DNA of 64,000 nucleotides, from positions 1-64,000 of the forward strand of contig JADWQD010000017.1 of NCBI GenBank assembly GCA_016110215.1. Reading direction: 5' to 3'. This document shows positions 10,735 through 23,696 of this stretch, piece after piece. How positions within the stretch are numbered: the first letter of the stretch is position 1; every line of letters starts with the position of its first letter. The DNA comes from Capronia americana (Eukaryota > Ascomycota > Eurotiomycetes > Chaetothyriales > Herpotrichiellaceae). The translations under genes were made by a program, and so were the position numbers. A model generated the notes under the pieces. That model searched no databases. It had not been told where the DNA came from and saw only the letters and a list, made by a program, of their open reading frames with translations.

Positions 10735-11980
10735 TGTTCTGAGAGTCTCTGGGTGACGGGAGTATGTATAGGATAGAGATCGTACAATGTTGAGAGATAC
10801 TCTATGCTTGGGGTCTATATAACGTGCCAGGTAAGCTGCTCACAAGTATTATGTAGGTGTACTATCACGATGCTGACAAAACTATGCCAGATGGATTATG
10901 GAAGGGTCCTTGATGTGACAATACTATCATCCACATGCATGAGCGGTGAGTCCCCGGTCATCGGTTTGCCGTTATGGTTTGCTTATAATTAGGGTCTGCA
11001 AACGCGGCTGTGGGGACGGCCATACTCGGTCTAATGAAGCGGACTACAGTAGGAGCTTGATAATACTGTTATTCTTATGGCCCATGCCTGTGCGAACCTG
11101 CCTCTGGAACTTACGCCAATCCACTTCATTCATCGTAGTTTGAGGGCTGAGAAGCACAGGTATCCAGGACACCCTTTATGTTCTACATAGTGTTCGCATA
11201 CATCATTTTTATGGGTCATAAGTACAATCTTGTAAAGTGGTCTGAAGTTGAAGAGGACATTAAATGAAGCCATTTCATTCACAAGGGACGACCTCGGTCG
11301 ACAAAGGTATATAGAGAAGTGGTTATGTGGCGGAGAATTACTCAAGCCGTAGGAGCCAGCCTGATCGAATGCCTTCTGCGACGTAGGATACATAAACCCA
11401 GGCCAATCAGAATCTGGACTGGCTTCTGGGTGGCAACCATGGCCCTTAATGTAGGTTAGATGTCGAAGAGCTATCAGTTTCCCAAGCCACCGATCATCAA
11501 GCCGACCTGGTGGCACCCTCCAGAGAACGATGGAGTGGCGTTCAATCAAGACAATCTAGAGGGGAGAAAACACAATCCTAGAACTGGGCAATCTGGGCGG
11601 GACACTCTTTTTGACAGGGCCAGGAACGACGAAAGGAAGGAGATATCCTACATATACAGTATCAGCGGGTGTTTGATGTTCAACATGAATTGATTGGACC
11701 AGAACACCCTGGACGACCTGGCCAACGTGTTGTACTGTAACAAACAAGGCCCAGAGACGCCGAAGCCACATAAAGTAATGCACGAAAATGCCTGGGACAT
11801 GTTAGGTTCTGAGCCACCAAAAACTGGACATTATCGAGTCTCTCCCTCCTAAGAGAGAGACGTACAATATATATCCTATGTGTATGCGTTACCGTACTTC
11901 TCCGTCATCGAAGTACAAAGTCAAATGTCAAAGTCAAGCTTGAAGCTACGTAACTTTGAGGCTGACCTACACTAAGTATC
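10735..11980. other. intergenic, about 1.2 kb
   Basis: It holds the SDR promoter and the amidase 3' end. A 139-codon frame on the minus strand (11130-11549) has no family resemblance and starts without a good context, so I leave it out. Confidence 0.5.
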
Positions 11981-14136
11981 TCAAGGCGTGATCTCATTGC
12001 CCAGTAGCCTTCCAATCTCATGCGCAATCGCCATTGTTCTCTCTTCCGTCAATCTCCTTCCGACAATTTGCACGGCGACCGGTGCGCCATGATACGCTTC
12101 CGGATCATCTGAGAAAAGGAAACCATTAGAGTTAGTCGGCCCACGAAACCTGAGATGTGAAAACGACAGGAGCCAGAACCGCTGCCAGGCCCCCCAGAAA
12201 GGGGTAAAGTAGGGAAAGTCAAAGATATAAAACACTTACACTCCTCCTGCACCGTCGCATCCAACTCGTTCAACGGCTCATACCCTTCTTTCTTCCTGTC
12301 CAGCGCCTTCTCCGCAAACGTCACCGGCACGACAACGCTCGTCCAATCCAACAGGTTGATCGCGCTCGCATACCCGTAGTACTTGAACTGGTTGTGTCTC
12401 ACCGCCGCCGTCGGGGTGATGGGCGCGATGAAGGCGTCGATTTCCCTGCCGAGTTCGGCTTCGCGGAGGCGCCATTGCTCGAGGTAGGAACTTTGATAAG
12501 CCCATTTCTGGAGGTGCACGGACCAGAGTTCGTTCATGTCGATTTTGGGAAGTGAGGGATTGATCAGGTCTTTGAAGTTGGGGATCGCGGGTTCGCCCGA
12601 GGCGGCGAGCGTGGAGAAGACGTCCTGTTTCGCAAATTTGTTATTTATATGTTGCTCTCTTTGTGCATTTGATTTGGGGCGGGAGACTGGAATTCTGTGG
12701 CTTACTGTGCCGCCGTCGGAGGCGTATATTCCATTGATGAGGTTCACGGCGAAGTCGTGCTTGTACGGCTTCCAAGGAATGACGCTGTGGCCGTGCTTCT
12801 TGAGAGTGGAAACTACAGTCTCGATGCCGCGGAGGATGGGAGGGTGAGGAGTCACCTGCAAGTGAACGTCGTTCGGTCAGTGGTCGGTTCATTAGTAGGT
12901 ATAGGTTAGTTGGTCAGGTTTACATGAACTGGGTACTTACGTTGCCGTCACAGTCGTAGAAGCCAAGTGTCAAGCCTCCAGACTTCAGTTTCGACGTGAT
13001 GATGTCCTCCTCGGATTGTCTCCATGGCATGGGAATGACCTTGGAATCGTATTTCCAGGGCTCCTCCTTGAGGACGGAGGTGACGAATAGTTTCATGTCT
13101 AGACTCAGATGACTGGCATGTGAGATGATGTCGACCATGGCCAAGAGGAACCGTGAGAAGTGTATTACTCACCGGGAATAGAGTGACAGATCGGACCACA
13201 CACACTATGGACGGTCTCCTGTCCTTCCATACTGTTGGCCATCTTCGCGTATGGCATTCGACCATGACTCGGCCGAAGACCATATAGGAAGTTAAAAGCC
13301 GAGGGCACTCGAATAGAACCACCTGACCATCTCTTTGTCAGTCCAAGGCCCTTTACTTACCATATCTTCACGTTCCTGTGAAGGCAACTTACCAATATCC
13401 GTTCCCACGCCAATAATTCCACCCCTGAATCCAACTATGGCGCCCTCACCGCCCGAGCTACCTCCACAAGACCAGTTCTTGTTCCGTGGATTCACCGTTC
13501 GGCCGATGATGTTGTTGACCGTCTCACAAACCATCAAGCTCTGAGGCACACTGGTCTTGACGTAGAAGACCGCGCCGGCCTTGCGGAGCAAGGTCACCAG
13601 AACCGAATCTTCCTCGTCATACTTCCCAATCCAGGCTACATAGCCCATCGACGTCTCTAGACCTTTGATTCGGAATTGGTCTTTGAGCGATATCGGGAGC
13701 CCGTGCAGCGGCCCGATCGGCTTTTGATTTTTCTCGTAGTAGGCGTCGAGTTCTTTGGCTTGAGCGAGGGCGAGCTCGGGGAAGAATTCCAATGCGCAGT
13801 TGAGCTGGTGGGTGCATTGTTCCACGTAAGTGCTTGCCCACAGATAGCCATGTACGGATATGGATAGAGACGACGAACCAGTTGATGCGCCAAAGCAGCT
13901 CGCTTGCAGAAGGCCAAAGTCACGTCGACAGATTTCAACTGGCCACTGGCGAGTTTGGCCACCAAGTCCACTGCCGACGAGTTGGTGATTTCGAGCTCTT
14001 CAGAAGACAAGATGCCGCTCTTTGCTGGCACGTCCATGACCGAGTCATCCTGGTCCTTGACGCTGATCCGCCATTCGTCCGGGATCGACTTGTCAATACG
14101 TGCCTTTTTGTCTGCCGCGATTTCTTCCCAAGTCAT
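11981..14136 (-). CDS. amidase, acetamidase (AmdS) type
   Basis: Seven exons join in one frame: 14136-13879, 13804-13393, 13322-13173, 13098-12941, 12855-12706, 12624-12240 and 12108-11981, giving 546 residues, close to the usual AmdS length. The amidase-signature triad is intact: the Lys in GLPISLKDQF, the structural Ser in TDIGGSIRVPS (rebuilt across intron 2) and the nucleophile region CGGSSGGEGA. These enzymes hydrolyse an amide to a carboxylate and ammonia in the cytosol. In moulds, AmdS lets acetamide serve as carbon and nitrogen source. The substrate here is unknown. I chose ATG 14136 because the protein then begins MTWEEIAADKKARID, as in AmdS-like enzymes. The donor of intron 1 (gttcgt) is weak, so that junction is the least sure. 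It lies beside a CE4 hydrolase, a ureohydrolase and a permease. Confidence 0.93.
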
Positions 14137-14579
14137 TTTGAATTCCTGGGAGTCTTGTGCAAGAAAACAACAGATACAGCGAGACAACGCCGGGGACTCT
14201 GCCTGTAGAAGCTAGTTGTCATTTATCCTACGCATTCTGCCATGACATAAGATGCTCACACTGGTGCGGGGATCCTCTGCCTTTCACGCTGTAAGGACTT
14301 TCAAAGATAAGGGAACCGCGTCGATGAGCGGGGTCAGTCTCAATTTCGCTCAAAAGGGTAGTTCAATGCGATGTCGGAACTTCCAAGTCAATCGATAGCT
14401 GCATGAATTTAAAACGACAGTCAGTCTCCTGTGGAAATCGTTCCGACTTACCTTGATATTCGTTGTGGGATTAGGCTGGCCAGTGTTTGGTCCCAGCCGG
14501 ATGCAATATATAGAACCAGGCTCCCGAGCACCAGATTACAAGATGGACAAGATTGCTCGCAACGTTGTTCGCTGTCACC
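14137..14579. promoter_or_regulatory. divergent promoter, amidase / CE4 hydrolase
   Basis: These 443 bases separate two divergent start codons, so both promoters lie here and the genes may be co-regulated. I did not map individual factor sites. Confidence 0.55.
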
Positions 14580-15791
14580 ATGAAGAAGGTGCAAATTGGT
14601 TATGGAGTCGATGTCGACGCTGTGTCCGGCTGGATCGGGTCATATGGCGGTGAAGATTCGATCTGCGACATCTCTCGAGGACTGCAAGCTGGAGAAGTCA
14701 ACGTTCATCGATTGCTCAAGATGTTCAAGAAGTATAACATGACCCAAACATTTTATATCCCAGGTCACTCGCTGGAAACTTTCCCCAAAGAATGCGTTGC
14801 AATTCGAGACGTAAGTGGTGCTGGAATTGCCTCGAGATGACGAGAAGCAGGCTAACTCATCACCAGGCTGGTCATGAGATGTGAGCCTCTCCATAGGTCC
14901 CGAGATGATGTGCTTTCTGGGAGTCTGACGGGAATAGTGGACTGCATGGGTATTCGCATGAAGAGCCAAACAAGCTCTCTGCACAACAGCAGGAAGACAT
15001 CTTCAACCACACGTATGATTTGCTCACCAAATTCGTTGGCGAGCCTCCCAAAGGCATCGTGACGCCCATGTGTCAGATTTCAGAGGCGTCGGCACAGCTT
15101 CTCGTCGACAAGGGCATGGAATATGATCACAGTGCGATGCACAGAGATTGTGTTCCGTACTACCTTCGAGTGGGTGATCAGTAAGCTGCTTCCCCTCAGG
15201 TCCAACCTAGGCCAGCGGCTGATTAAAGTGGACAGATGGGAAAAGGTCGACCCAAGCAAGCCGGCTTCGTCCTGGATGAAGCCTCTGGTCCGTGGCAAAC
15301 TTACTGATCTGGTCGAGATTCCCATGAATTGGTTCCAAGACGGTAGGACCACCTTCACGAATCCTCATCTTCGTCGCTGTGGGACTGGGTGCTGACGGCC
15401 AAACCAGATTTCATCCCTCTGACATTCGTGCAAAACATGCCCAACTGCGGCGGCTGGCAGGATGCCGACACCATCATCAAGATCTGGAAAGAGAGGTTCG
15501 AGTACTTTTACCGAGAATACGACTATTTCATCTTCCCCATGTGGTACGTCTGATCCAGCTTCTCTTCATCTGAGGTGAAATTTGACTTGTTTCTCTGTGT
15601 CCAGCATCCATCCTGACGCCAGTGGTCATCCACATGTGATAATGGCCCACGAGAGATTCATCGAATGGGTCAATACCCACGAAGGAGTGGAGTGGGTTCC
15701 GATTTATAAGATGGCCAGGACTTTTCGAGAAATGTATCCAACGAAGGAGGATTGGCTGAAGGCAGAAGAAGCCAACGGAACGACTGTTTGA
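14580..15791 (+). CDS. CE4 polysaccharide-deacetylase-family hydrolase (PuuE/HpPgdA-like)
   Basis: Six exons (14580-14810, 14867-14880, 14938-15180, 15236-15342, 15408-15543, 15605-15791) close to 305 residues. One exon is only 14 bases. The N terminus YGVDVDAVSGWIGSYGGEDS carries the metal-binding Asp, and AGHEIGLHGYSHEEP carries the two metal-binding His residues. The overall sequence follows the Helicobacter HP0310/PgdA type, not fungal chitin deacetylases. This branch of CE4 also contains allantoinase PuuE and cyclic-imide hydrolase, so a cytosolic C-N hydrolase of a small ring compound is as likely as a glycan deacetylase. No signal peptide is seen, which argues against a cell-wall role. 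Confidence 0.92.
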
Positions 15792-16305
15792 TGATATGGA
15801 GACGTGAACTTGCAGCTCCCAAGTAGCTGACTTAGTCCGCTTGTATGAGACTGTGTCGTATAGTGGCCGACAGCAGTGGACTCCTTGGTGCCTCTGAGAA
15901 TTCTCAGATCGTATAACTTGTGAGTGGTGTAAGATTATTACTGTACGTTGTACTTTGGAGGGTAGCCCCCCTTATTGCGGAAACACAAGCCTGGAGGCCC
16001 CGGAGCTATTTCCCCGGCCGCCCGGCACGCTATCGACACGGTGGATCGGTGGTGGATGCCGCCCGTATCTCTAGCTTAAGTAAGTATCTCCCTATCTGCC
16101 TATCTTCTGTACAGATAAGCTCAAGGCGACTTCGACGCCTAAATCCGCCTTATGCTGTTCCCATGAAGTTCCAGGTATGTAGCTCTGATTCATTCGTTTA
16201 TTGATTTGTTTATTCATTCATTCAATGTCTCTTCAAGTTGTGCATCTACAAATCAGGATTTCAATAGAGCACTTGATCATTTCCCTTTAATTAATTCAAT
16301 CTGTA
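15792..16305. other. intergenic, promoter of the Zn2Cys6 gene
   Basis: A same-strand spacer of 514 bases with no coding frame of note. Just before 16306 it contains an AT-rich leader. Confidence 0.5.
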
Positions 16306-18487
16306 ATGGGCGATACCCCAATCTTCACCAAGACACGGACAGGCTGTGCCGAATGCAAAAGGAAGAAAATCAAGGTACAACCTTTCCTTCCCCCGTCTTA
16401 AGACCTGAAAATTCCTCTTCAAAGTACTCACGTCGGCATGTTCAACTTCTGTACTATAGTGTGACGAAAAGAGACCAAATTGCACCCGGTGCAGACGATG
16501 TCCCGACCGATGCAAGTATGAGCTGAAACTCTCCTGGACGGGAGGGAGGCCTTTCAAGAAACCGCGGAAGTCAAAGGTGCTGCAAGGAGACTTTGTTAAG
16601 CGCTCGACTGGTACGCTTTTCAATGCTTTTCTGTTCGACCCTACAGAAGGAGATAGTGAAGCGGTGGTGGTGGTAGGAGATGGCTCTGGGAGGGAAGATG
16701 GTGTGTCAAGCGTGGTTGCAGAGGAATTTTCTACAGGTTTTCCGTCTTCTGCGAACAGCTGTGACGTGTGGGAGGCTTCGCAGTTACGGCCAACTCTTGC
16801 ATTTAGGGAACAAGAGGGCGAGGACATCAATGCTGCCGTTGGTGACGTGGGAGGCGATCTTGGGATAGACTCCACTACCCCTGTCGACGATGCCGAATTG
16901 ATGTCGCCAGCCGAGTCGTTCGAGCTTGTCCATCAGCTACTGAATGCCGGCGACCATGACTATGTCGACGGTGACGACGAGGCCACGATCCAGGCTCTTT
17001 CTGACGCCAATTACCCGTCGCACCTTCTCGATCACATCCCTGTCGCTTTCAACCATCCTCTCATCTTTATGCCGTCGGATCTGCTCTCCTCTTCCGAATC
17101 ACGCTTCTTCCTCCACCATTATCACGCGCACACGTCGTCCGTCATCTTCCCTCTATCACCTCAATGCAACCCTCTCCGAGAGACCCTCCTCCAGGCAGCC
17201 ATCACCACACCGCACTTACTATCCGCTCTACTCGCATCTGCTTGTAGCCACTACACTCGTCTGCGAGGCGACTTGTCCCCAGATATGGCCAAAACAATCT
17301 TCAAATTCACGAGCCCTGCACTTGCAGGTCTACGCGCGGCTGTCAGCGACCAAAGTTCTGCGCACAAGATGGAGACCATCTCCACCGCTCTGGCCTTATG
17401 CACCAGCGACGTTATCTCGGGAGATCTCAGTATGTGGCGTACGCACTTGCAAGGCGTAAAGAACTTGTTATTTTCCGCCATCCGACGGGACAACAATGGC
17501 AACCGCAGCACTGGCAGCGGCTCCAGCTCGGGCTCCGAACACTTCCACACCCGCTCGCTAGCCAGCACTCTCACAATCACGGACCCTACACAACTCTTCC
17601 TGATGAAATGGTTCGCGACGCTCGACATCTTTGCCGGCATTTCAGGCTTACGCAAAAGCACCATCCCAGACGGCCACTACTGGTCGAGCACCACCCCCGA
17701 CCATAGCCGAGGCTACGTCGACGAGTTCATGGGATATTCGTTAGAACTGATGCCCCTGCTGGCAAAGATCGGACGGATGGCACGCGTACAGCAGAAACGG
17801 GCCAAAATTGCCCTTGCGGCCGCGGCCGCGGCAGCATCAAGAACGAGGAATAACAGTGACTCCTCAGACTCTGAAGATCAAGAGGCTGTAGCTGAAATGC
17901 ACGTCCAATGCCAGCTACGCCGCGAAACGCTAGAAGAAATCCAGATGATTGAAAGCCAGCTACACGCGCTCTTCGAACGCTCAGCTCCTCCTTCACTCAC
18001 CACGCAACAAAATAGTCGACGTTCGCCCTCCTTCTCTCCCTTCTCCCTCCCTCCCGTCGGCACCAGCACCCAACCGGCAACCGGCCACCCGACTACAAAA
18101 ACAGACATGGCCGAAGAAATGCGCCTGACGCACCGCATCTTCGTCCACGCGGCTCTCCTGCATCTCTACCGCCGTGTACAAAACCTTCCCAAATCTCATA
18201 TCAAGCCCGCCCACGCCGTCTATATGATCCTCGAAAACTTGGACAAGCTCCACGCCGAGTCGGCCGCGAGTATTTTGATCTTGTGGCCCCTCTTCAGCGC
18301 AGGATGTGAAACGGATGATGCTGAGCAGAGACGGAAAATCGACGAGAGGATGAAGAAGATGGGAAAGTTTGGGATGGGGAATGTGGAGAGGGCGAGGAAG
18401 GCAATGAGGGCTTATTGGGAGGCCGAGGACGGAGGCAGGTGGGATCTGTTTATGGAGGAGAAGGGCTGGGATATTGTGCTTTTCTGA
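16306..18487 (+). CDS. Zn2Cys6 transcription factor
   Basis: Two exons, 16306-16374 and 16460-18487, give 698 residues. The intron falls inside the zinc cluster, a common position in this family. The rebuilt cluster has six cysteines spaced CxxC-x6-C-x6-CxxC-x6-C (CAECKRKKIKCD, then CTRCRRCPDRC), followed by basic residues. The rest resembles the fungal-specific factor domain of the PF11951 type (ITTPHLLSALLASACSHY, then MWRTHLQGVKNLL). An alanine run encoded by GCGGCCGC repeats lies near 17815. It probably binds DNA in the nucleus. Its place among hydrolase and permease genes makes it a candidate pathway regulator, which is inference. Confidence 0.94.
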
Positions 18488-18690
18488 CACTTTTCTTCTC
18501 CCTTCTTTTGGATGATCGCTGGCTGGGTTCCAACCAACCATACACATCTACTTCTCCTGTGTGTGTTACGGGGTAGGTATCTCTGTCGTATGTAGCAACC
18601 TAGTTCGCCTGCTAACCAGCGCCATGAATAGTCCCCATGTACCTTGTTCTCCAGTCATTCGTCCATACAGGGGAACATCCCGTCCACCCC

Positions 18691-20122
18691 TCACAACTCA
18701 TCCTTCCCACTGCTCCCCTTCCCAGAAGACCCCAACGGCCCCTTCTCCACCATGGCCGAAATGATATCCACGATGATATCCGCCGCGGCAATCGACGTGA
18801 TCTCTGCATTGGTATCATAATCCGGCGCCACCTCGACGACATCGGCGCCCACGACATTCAAATCCTTGATACCCTCCAAGATCCGCTTGAACTCCCTCGT
18901 TGTCCATCCGCCAGCCTCGGGAGCCCCCGTGGCCGGCGCGGCACTCGGATCTAAAACGTCAATATCGACGGAAATATACGCCATGCTCTCCCCGACGGCG
19001 GCGCGGATCTTGTCAACGATGCCCTGCACGCCAATATCGTCGATATCGCGCGCGTGGATCAGCGAAAACCCCACCTCGGCGTCGTTAGCATAGTCGCCCG
19101 GCGAGAAGAGTTTGGTGCGCAAGCCGCCGTGCACGGAGCTGTTAGCGATGCAGCCTTCCTGCGCGGCGTGCCAGAAGAAGGTACCGTGGGTGAATTGCGA
19201 CTGTTCCGAGACGACGCCGCTGTAGCCCTTTGTCGGGTTGAGCGAGTCGAGGTGCGAGTCGAAGTGGATGACCGAGATGGGGCCGTAGACGGATTTCAGC
19301 GAGCGCAGGATCGGGAGCATGATGGAGTGGTCGCCGCCCATGGAGATGAGGCGCGGGTGCGTCACTTTGTCCAGCGACGGTGGGCTGGACGAGGTCTGCG
19401 TCACGGATTTGTGGAGGAGCATGCGGTAGCCTTGCTCCATTTGCTTGTATGCGTCTGGTAAGCGGCGGGTTAGTCGGTGGTGGTCTTGAAGTTTCAATCT
19501 TCTTCTTTTTGCCTATTGCTCGCTCTCTCTCTTGACAAAATCTCCTGCTTCTGCTTCTACAGAAACCCCAAGGCAACTCAAAACTTACGCGCATTGTCAT
19601 ACGGCGTGACAGGGACATCGCCACAATCAATTATCCTGGCCCAGTTCTGATGCCAATCAAGCTGATAGTTCACGTTGTATGTCCGGCCGGGCTTTTCTTT
19701 CGTGCTTCCCGATCGGATCCCTCGTGGTCCGTATCTTGCGCCGGGCTTGACGCTGACAGTGGTGTCAAAGGGGAAGCCAACCACGGCGATGTCAAAGGCA
19801 CTATCGTGCTTGAGATTGAAGCATCGTTCCCATGGCAGATGTGCGAAAGTAACGATGTTAGAGAAGGGCAGGTCATAGTCGAGGTCTAGAGGGAAAGAGA
19901 ACGACGTTAGTGTCAGTGTGCGCTGGTGCTCTTGGATACAGGAGGATATCCTAGTTGGACATTGAAAACCTGCATGAGCAAAGCAATGCAATGCAATGGT
20001 GACACCAAAAACACAGACGCACCTTCGATGGGATACTCGAAATTCGGCCCGACATTGATCTTGCCCCAAACCTGCACCGCCGCGAGCAAAGACATGGCCC
20101 AAATGAACTTTGAGCGCGCCAT
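18691..20122 (-). CDS. agmatinase-like ureohydrolase, signal peptide and C-terminal KDEL
   Basis: Three exons, 20122-20023, 19885-19589 and 19454-18691, give 386 residues. The arginase/agmatinase metal motifs are all present: GGDHS, the DSHLD of FDSHLD, and SVDIDVLDPS. The loop APATGAPEAGG resembles the agmatinase P-G-T-G-P-E loop. Such enzymes cleave a guanidino group to urea plus amine (agmatine to putrescine and urea). The first exon begins MARSKFIWAMSLLAAVQVWG, a likely signal peptide. The last four residues are KDEL just before TGA, the classical ER-retention form. The enzyme may therefore work in the ER lumen, or be secreted if the tetrapeptide is not read. True substrate unknown. Confidence 0.93.
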
Positions 20123-21066
20123 TATCGGGACGAGAGGCTGCAGGAGTGGAAGACTCTTGTCACCAAAAAAGGAAAAAAATGATGCGATTGCAATGCGTTA
20201 GTGACAGTGCATGCAAAGGAAAAAACAATGTCCTGGCTGCCGTCCTGAATCTGTGATCTCCGGTGGGAGCGAAGCGAAGAAATGAGACATGACCTACTTT
20301 TGTCTTATGTAGATGCCTCGTTCGTAACAAGAGACATCCTTGAGTCGAGCATCATACATACAACCAAGACCCATATCGGAATCATGTGCGGTTGGTTGCG
20401 AAAATGTTTGAGTGGTTGACGGCAGCTGTGATGGCATTAGTGCTGTAACTGGCTCTATCGCTCCTATCGCCAAACGTTTGTATCTGACACTGGACCGAAC
20501 AAGTGAGTGACCGATCGTTGTGTGATACTAGTAACAGATTGGCGGAGATGTTCGAGCACTCAGGTAGACAACTCGAGTCGACGCAGCTTCGTACCCGCGG
20601 CATGCCTTTCATCGGATCGGTCGAGTTGCAGGAGGTATTGCCGACGAAAGAAAGCTTTGTGCAGATCATATCTGTCTCGTATCCAATCTCGGTAGGCGAG
20701 GGTCTGGATCTCGGATCGCTTTTTTGACCTGTTTGGGGTAGTCTCGCGGTCGGTGTGGAGTTGGTCACTCTTGTCCACTATCCACGTGGGATCTCGAGGG
20801 TGCTTCTTATCCAGGGTCAGAATCCTACTTGATGCGGCCGTTTGTTCAGCAGGTGGTTGGTGGGTTAGGACCTAGAGATAGATTTCCTGCAGAGACGACA
20901 GTGGATGATAGTGACACATGGTGGTCAAGATTGCGAGATTCTCATCTAGGGCTGGACTGTAAAGGTAGGAATGTTACACGATATCTAGTTGAGACAGGAC
21001 ATTCCCGCGAGAGACACTCATCTAATCTATCTACACACGCCTCACAACATCCCCTCCGAGACCCGC
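20123..21066. other. intergenic, about 0.9 kb
   Basis: It holds the ureohydrolase promoter and the permease 3' end. Frames up to 128-158 codons are seen (20382-20768 minus, 20829-21305 plus). The first has no protein character, and the second runs antisense into the permease. Confidence 0.5.
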
Positions 21067-22981
21067 CTAAGTCTCCTTGGACAAATCTGTGGCCGTCTTG
21101 CTGCCTCTGTAGACTGCACTGTCACCAGTCTTCGGTTCTACCGCAGACGCCGTGTCCAGCTGAACACCTTCCAACGCCTCTAAGGTCTGTGACGACAATT
21201 TCGGGCCTTTGTACGACCTCTTGCCTCCGACGAACCACCAGACAACAACCAGCAAAGCAAGACCATAAGATACGAGTGAAGTGTAGTTCATCGTCGCGGC
21301 AGTGACTGGTGGCCTGGAGTAAGGCAGACAGAAGAAGACGTTAGACACCACAATATAGATCATGGCGATCGAGTTGACGATGAAGCCCAACGGGCCATGA
21401 CCCATGTGGAACCAGCCTGGAATGGTCCGCTTGCGGCCAGTGAACAGGTGCACACCAATAGCAAGGCCGTAGGATGTGGTCGACATGACCGCGTACGAGG
21501 CAACTAATGCATTGAATGCAATGGTTGAACCAACGTAGATGGCTCCCAACATCGTGGAGACCGAGGCTGTGGCAGTCAGTGCTTAACAGACGTCTCTCGG
21601 CAATAGCTAGGCGAAATGATTGGACTTATGACATACCGATCAGGATATTGGCTCTCGCCGGCATGACGTTCTTCTCATCGATTTTGGCAAAGTAGCTCGA
21701 GAATGGTAGAGCACCGTCGCGAGCAAACGACCAAGTGCAACGGACGGTTGTGATCTGAGCGCCGATGGAGCAGGGGAGCGAGGCCAGGAAAATGATGAGG
21801 CCGCAGGCGAACGCAGCGTTCTTGTTCTCAAATGCCGAGTCCATAATACTGGCGACTGGGAAAGTGGGATTCGCAGCCAGAATAGTGTCGAGCGAGCCGG
21901 CGACGTAGAATAGAGCAATCAAGAATAGGAAGCCACTGTCCTCTGGTTAGATCTCTCATTGCACAACAGCGGGAAGGCCACACTTACAGAAGAAAGGTAC
22001 CGAGCCATTGCACAAACATGGCACGAGGCACATTTCGTGATGGGTGTGGGATTTCTTCCGCCATGTGCGTGGTGCTGTCAATGGTACCGATAGCAAAGGC
22101 TGGAGCCACGAGACCAAGGATAAAGCTCATCCCACTTGGCCATCCCGTCAGATTGCTGTAGTCTGTCCATACGAAGGAACTGGTGGAATGGGTCGGCGGG
22201 ATCGACGCAAGGCAGATGATGACCACTAGCCACGCCGCGATGTTGAAAAAGACTGCCCATGTCAGCCCACCATTCCAAAGTCATGATGAGGGCAAGCCTT
22301 ACGCCCAATTTTGTTGTACAATGGCAAAAACCTGTTTCCAAACTGAATGAAAGCCGCAAACATCCAGTTCAGAGCGACAAACACCACAAATACATGCCAG
22401 GTCTTGCTCTCGTACTCCGGATGCCACAACGAATACAGACCAGTAACCTCAAGACCTGTCACCGCGAACAGCGAGGCGAGTCCCAAAGTCCAGCCGAGGA
22501 CATTCATATACCCAGTCATGAAGCCAATGATCTTCGAGTACTTGGGGCCAGCCAAAGCTGCGGACCAGTGGTAAACCCCTGCCGAGGTGGGCATAGAAGA
22601 CGTCAATTCCGCCAGAGACAAGGCGATGAAGAAGTAGAAGAAATTGTCCACGATCCTGTCGAACCATCACATCAGCACGGCGTCAGAGCAAGGGAGCGCG
22701 GTCATCTCACCAGCCATACAGCAGACCTGGTGCTCCTCCATTATAGATAGCAGTGATGAGTGATCCCGCGATGGATGTCTTCGCTGGGTCAGTCAAGGAC
22801 TTGTTGCATCTTTCACAGTCTTGCTTACCCATGCGTTGGCGGTAATGATAGCATAGGCTGCCAGGGAGAGAAAGGAGAATTGACGATTCAATTCTTCTTC
22901 ATGACCCAATGCCGCCAGGACAGCAGCATCATCATCAATCCGGTCGATGAGGGCGTGGGTATGAACTTCTGTGGGAGACAT
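21067..22981 (-). CDS. amino-acid/GABA/choline-type permease (APC superfamily)
   Basis: Six exons, 22981-22829, 22778-22711, 22655-22303, 22252-21988, 21935-21637 and 21566-21067, close to 545 residues. About twelve hydrophobic segments are visible, such as NFFYFFIALSLAELTSSMP, GWTLGLASLFAVTGLEVTG, ACGLIIFLASLPCSIGAQI and SYGLALLVVVWWFVGG. The phrases ELTSSMPTSAGVYHW and CTWSFARDGALPFS are hallmarks of the fungal GABA (Uga4/GabA) and choline (Hnm1) permease group in the plasma membrane. Intron 1 uses a weak acceptor (gaag) chosen to keep frame, so that join is less certain. It is divergent from the flavin monooxygenase. Confidence 0.94.
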
Positions 22982-23696
22982 TTTATCGGGTGTAGACGAC
23001 GAGGACTTGTGATTTCTCGAGGGGCCGGGACGTAGACATTCTTTATCTTCACCACTGCGCGACACCCTCCACAGGCACTGAGCAAGAGAGCGATAAGCAA
23101 CGGCGACAGGAGGCGTGGTGTTGAACTCAAGGAGCCGCCCGATGTTCGAGTAGAACAGCCTGCGAGCAGCTACGATACTGCCACCCCGTCCCAATCATTG
23201 CGCTCAACGTCATGGCGACTGTTGATTTGTCGATTCCATCGGAGCGATGGCTGCCTGAGGTGTGTCTCAGTTTGTGAGATATCGGGTCGGGTCAGAACAG
23301 TCGAAGGGGTCTGAGCTTTGCGATCGGTCTGACTTAGCGGATTGGGAATGGCGTCTGGTGGCGTTGGTGGATGGCTGCATCTGCGCGGAGTCGTGGATCT
23401 TCGCGTCCCTTGCCGTTGTCGACTTCGACCGGGTGACTCGCGCGCATTGTCGTCCGAGCTATTGAGAACAACGCGTGCGGACTGTTTACTTGAGTCCACG
23501 CCCGATAAGGGAGGTGGGATGTTAGCAATTGCGTTGATGAATTGTATCGTGTCGCATTGTGACTCGACCAGATGGAAGCCGAAGCGAAAGGTGGAGGTCG
23601 CAGCAGATCGCCAATCTATAAAGTGAGAATGGTGGCCCATTTGGCTCTGCTTGATATACCATCTTTCTGCATAGCTGTATCTTACCTTCTGCAAAG
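22982..23696. promoter_or_regulatory. divergent promoter, permease / flavin monooxygenase
   Basis: A 715-base spacer between two divergent start codons. Both promoters lie here, and shared regulation is plausible. No specific binding site is claimed. Confidence 0.5.

Noticed and set aside
11130..11549. 139-codon minus-strand frame between the SDR and amidase genes.
   Set aside because: No hydrophobic signal, domain or repeat, and no supporting splice or start context.
20382..21305. Frames of 128-158 codons between the ureohydrolase and permease genes.
   Set aside because: One is Ser/Thr-rich without pattern. The other runs antisense into the last permease exon.
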